In this document: one piece after another, positions 5,791 through 6,392 of the stretch
How positions within the stretch are numbered: position 1 is the first letter of the stretch
Layout: each line of letters opens with the position of its first letter
DNA from: Synergistaceae bacterium
GTDB taxonomy: Bacteria > Synergistota > Synergistia > Synergistales > Aminobacteriaceae
Direction: 5' to 3'
DNA length: 6,392 nt
Assembly (NCBI GenBank): GCA_017394925.1
Contig: JAFPWQ010000227.1
Location: 1-6,392, forward strand
Position numbers and translations under genes: made by a program
Notes under the pieces: generated by a model
The model's database searches: none
The model's input: only the letters and a program-made list of their open reading frames with translations
Told to the model about the DNA's origin: nothing

Positions 5791-6392
5791 CTATATTCTT
5801 CCGGCACCGTCTGACGTATCAACAGTATAGAAGCTCGCAGTCCTTCCGGTTAAGCGTGTGTATTCAGAGCCGACATCATGAATAAACGAATCTATTGCGT
5901 CATTCTTCACGATACTGACAGTACAGCCTCCAAAACCTCCGCCGGTCATGCGTGAACCAAGAACGCCTTTTGCTTTCCATTCGAGATTAACGAGCGTATC
6001 AATTTCAGGTACAGTAACCTGATAATCATCACGCAAAGACACATGCGAATCATTCATGAGCTTTCCGAACGTAATCAAATCTCCGGCCCTTAATGCTTCG
6101 GCTGCCTTCAATGCTCTTGCGTTCTCATAGACTGCATGACGCGCACGTTTCAGCGTTACCGGGTCTTTTATGGCATGTGATACTTTCATGAATTCATCGG
6201 GACTTAAATCACACAGGCAGGATATATCTTTCACTTTGCGGATGTCATTGAGTGCTGCCTCGCATTGTTCACGTCTGAGATTATATTCTGAACCTACGAG
6301 TGAATGAGGCACATTTGAATTCGTGATTATGATTCGTGAATCGCCAAGCTCAAGAGGGATATGCGAGTAATCCAGAGTTGAACAGTTGAGTA
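5791..6392 (-). CDS. galK: Galactokinase, C-terminal half (5' end beyond the right edge)
   Basis: The frame is open from the right edge to a TAG at 5793-5791 and gives 199 residues, about half of a usual galactokinase (around 380). Galactokinase phosphorylates galactose at C1 with ATP, the first committed step of the Leloir pathway, in the cytoplasm. Diagnostic features of the GHMP kinase fold are present: the ITNSNV strand followed by SEYNLRREQCEAA (fragment residues 34-46), the glycine-rich GSRMTGGGFGGCTV (145-158), and a typical C-terminus ending in DGAGRI. A GTG at 6312 is in frame, but conserved family sequence (LDYSHIPLELGDSRIIITN) continues upstream of it, so it is not the start. The N-terminal substrate-binding region and motif I lie outside the window. 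The gene converges on the sugar-acid cluster and need not share its function. Confidence 0.93.
   Translation of the reverse strand, partial: LNCSTLDYSHIPLELGDSRIIITNSNVPHSLVGSEYNLRREQCEAALNDIRKVKDISCLCDLSPDEFMKVSHAIKDPVTLKRARHAVYENARALKAAEALRAGDLITFGKLMNDSHVSLRDDYQVTVPEIDTLVNLEWKAKGVLGSRMTGGGFGGCTVSIVKNDAIDSFIHDVGSEYTRLTGRTASFYTVDTSDGAGRI

Noticed and set aside
5577..5822. Minus-strand open frame of 81 codons across the end of the LarA homologue and the galactokinase end
   Set aside because: It overlaps two well-supported genes and the terminator between them, and the product has no recognisable features.
6310..6312. GTG at 6312 as the galactokinase start
   Set aside because: The open frame and conserved galactokinase sequence continue upstream of it to the window edge.

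Overview
This window looks like a piece of bacterial chromosome of moderate GC content. Genes are densely packed, Shine-Dalgarno sites are purine-rich, the genetic code is standard, and most genes end in clear Rho-independent hairpins. The sequence alone does not fix the taxon. Style and protein similarity would fit an anaerobic gut-type bacterium (Synergistota or Bacillota in the broad sense), but this is a low-confidence impression.

Layout from left to right. (1) The first 24 bases hold the start of a minus-strand gene that leaves the window, with its own SD site and a plausible promoter. (2) A minus-strand IlvD/Edd-family dehydratase (163-1908) most resembles the YjhG/YagF sugar-acid (D-xylonate-type) dehydratases and ends in a strong terminator. 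(3) A divergent promoter region separates it from a plus-strand GntP-family gluconate/sugar-acid permease (about 2089-3447), which also ends in a terminator. (4) A gene-free stretch of about 260 bases holds a degenerate direct repeat of 59-70 bases. (5) A two-gene plus-strand unit follows: an HpcH/HpaI-type 2-keto-3-deoxy sugar-acid aldolase (3708-4478) and, three bases later, a LarA-like (DUF2088) nickel-pincer-type 2-hydroxyacid racemase/epimerase homologue (4482-5750). (6) A hairpin that could work in both directions separates this unit from the C-terminal half of a converging galactokinase gene (galK), cut by the right edge.

The four complete genes make sense as one pathway for uptake and breakdown of an aldonic (sugar) acid. 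GntP would import the acid, and the LarA homologue could invert its C2 hydroxyl. The dehydratase would then make the 2-keto-3-deoxy acid, and the aldolase would split it into pyruvate and a short aldehyde. The dehydratase-plus-GntP pair recalls E. coli yjhFGH, but with a different aldolase class and an added LarA-type enzyme. Because dehydration destroys the C2 stereocentre, a C2 epimerase would let one dehydratase accept both C2 epimers. This combination is the most interesting feature of the window; substrate and direction are inferences.
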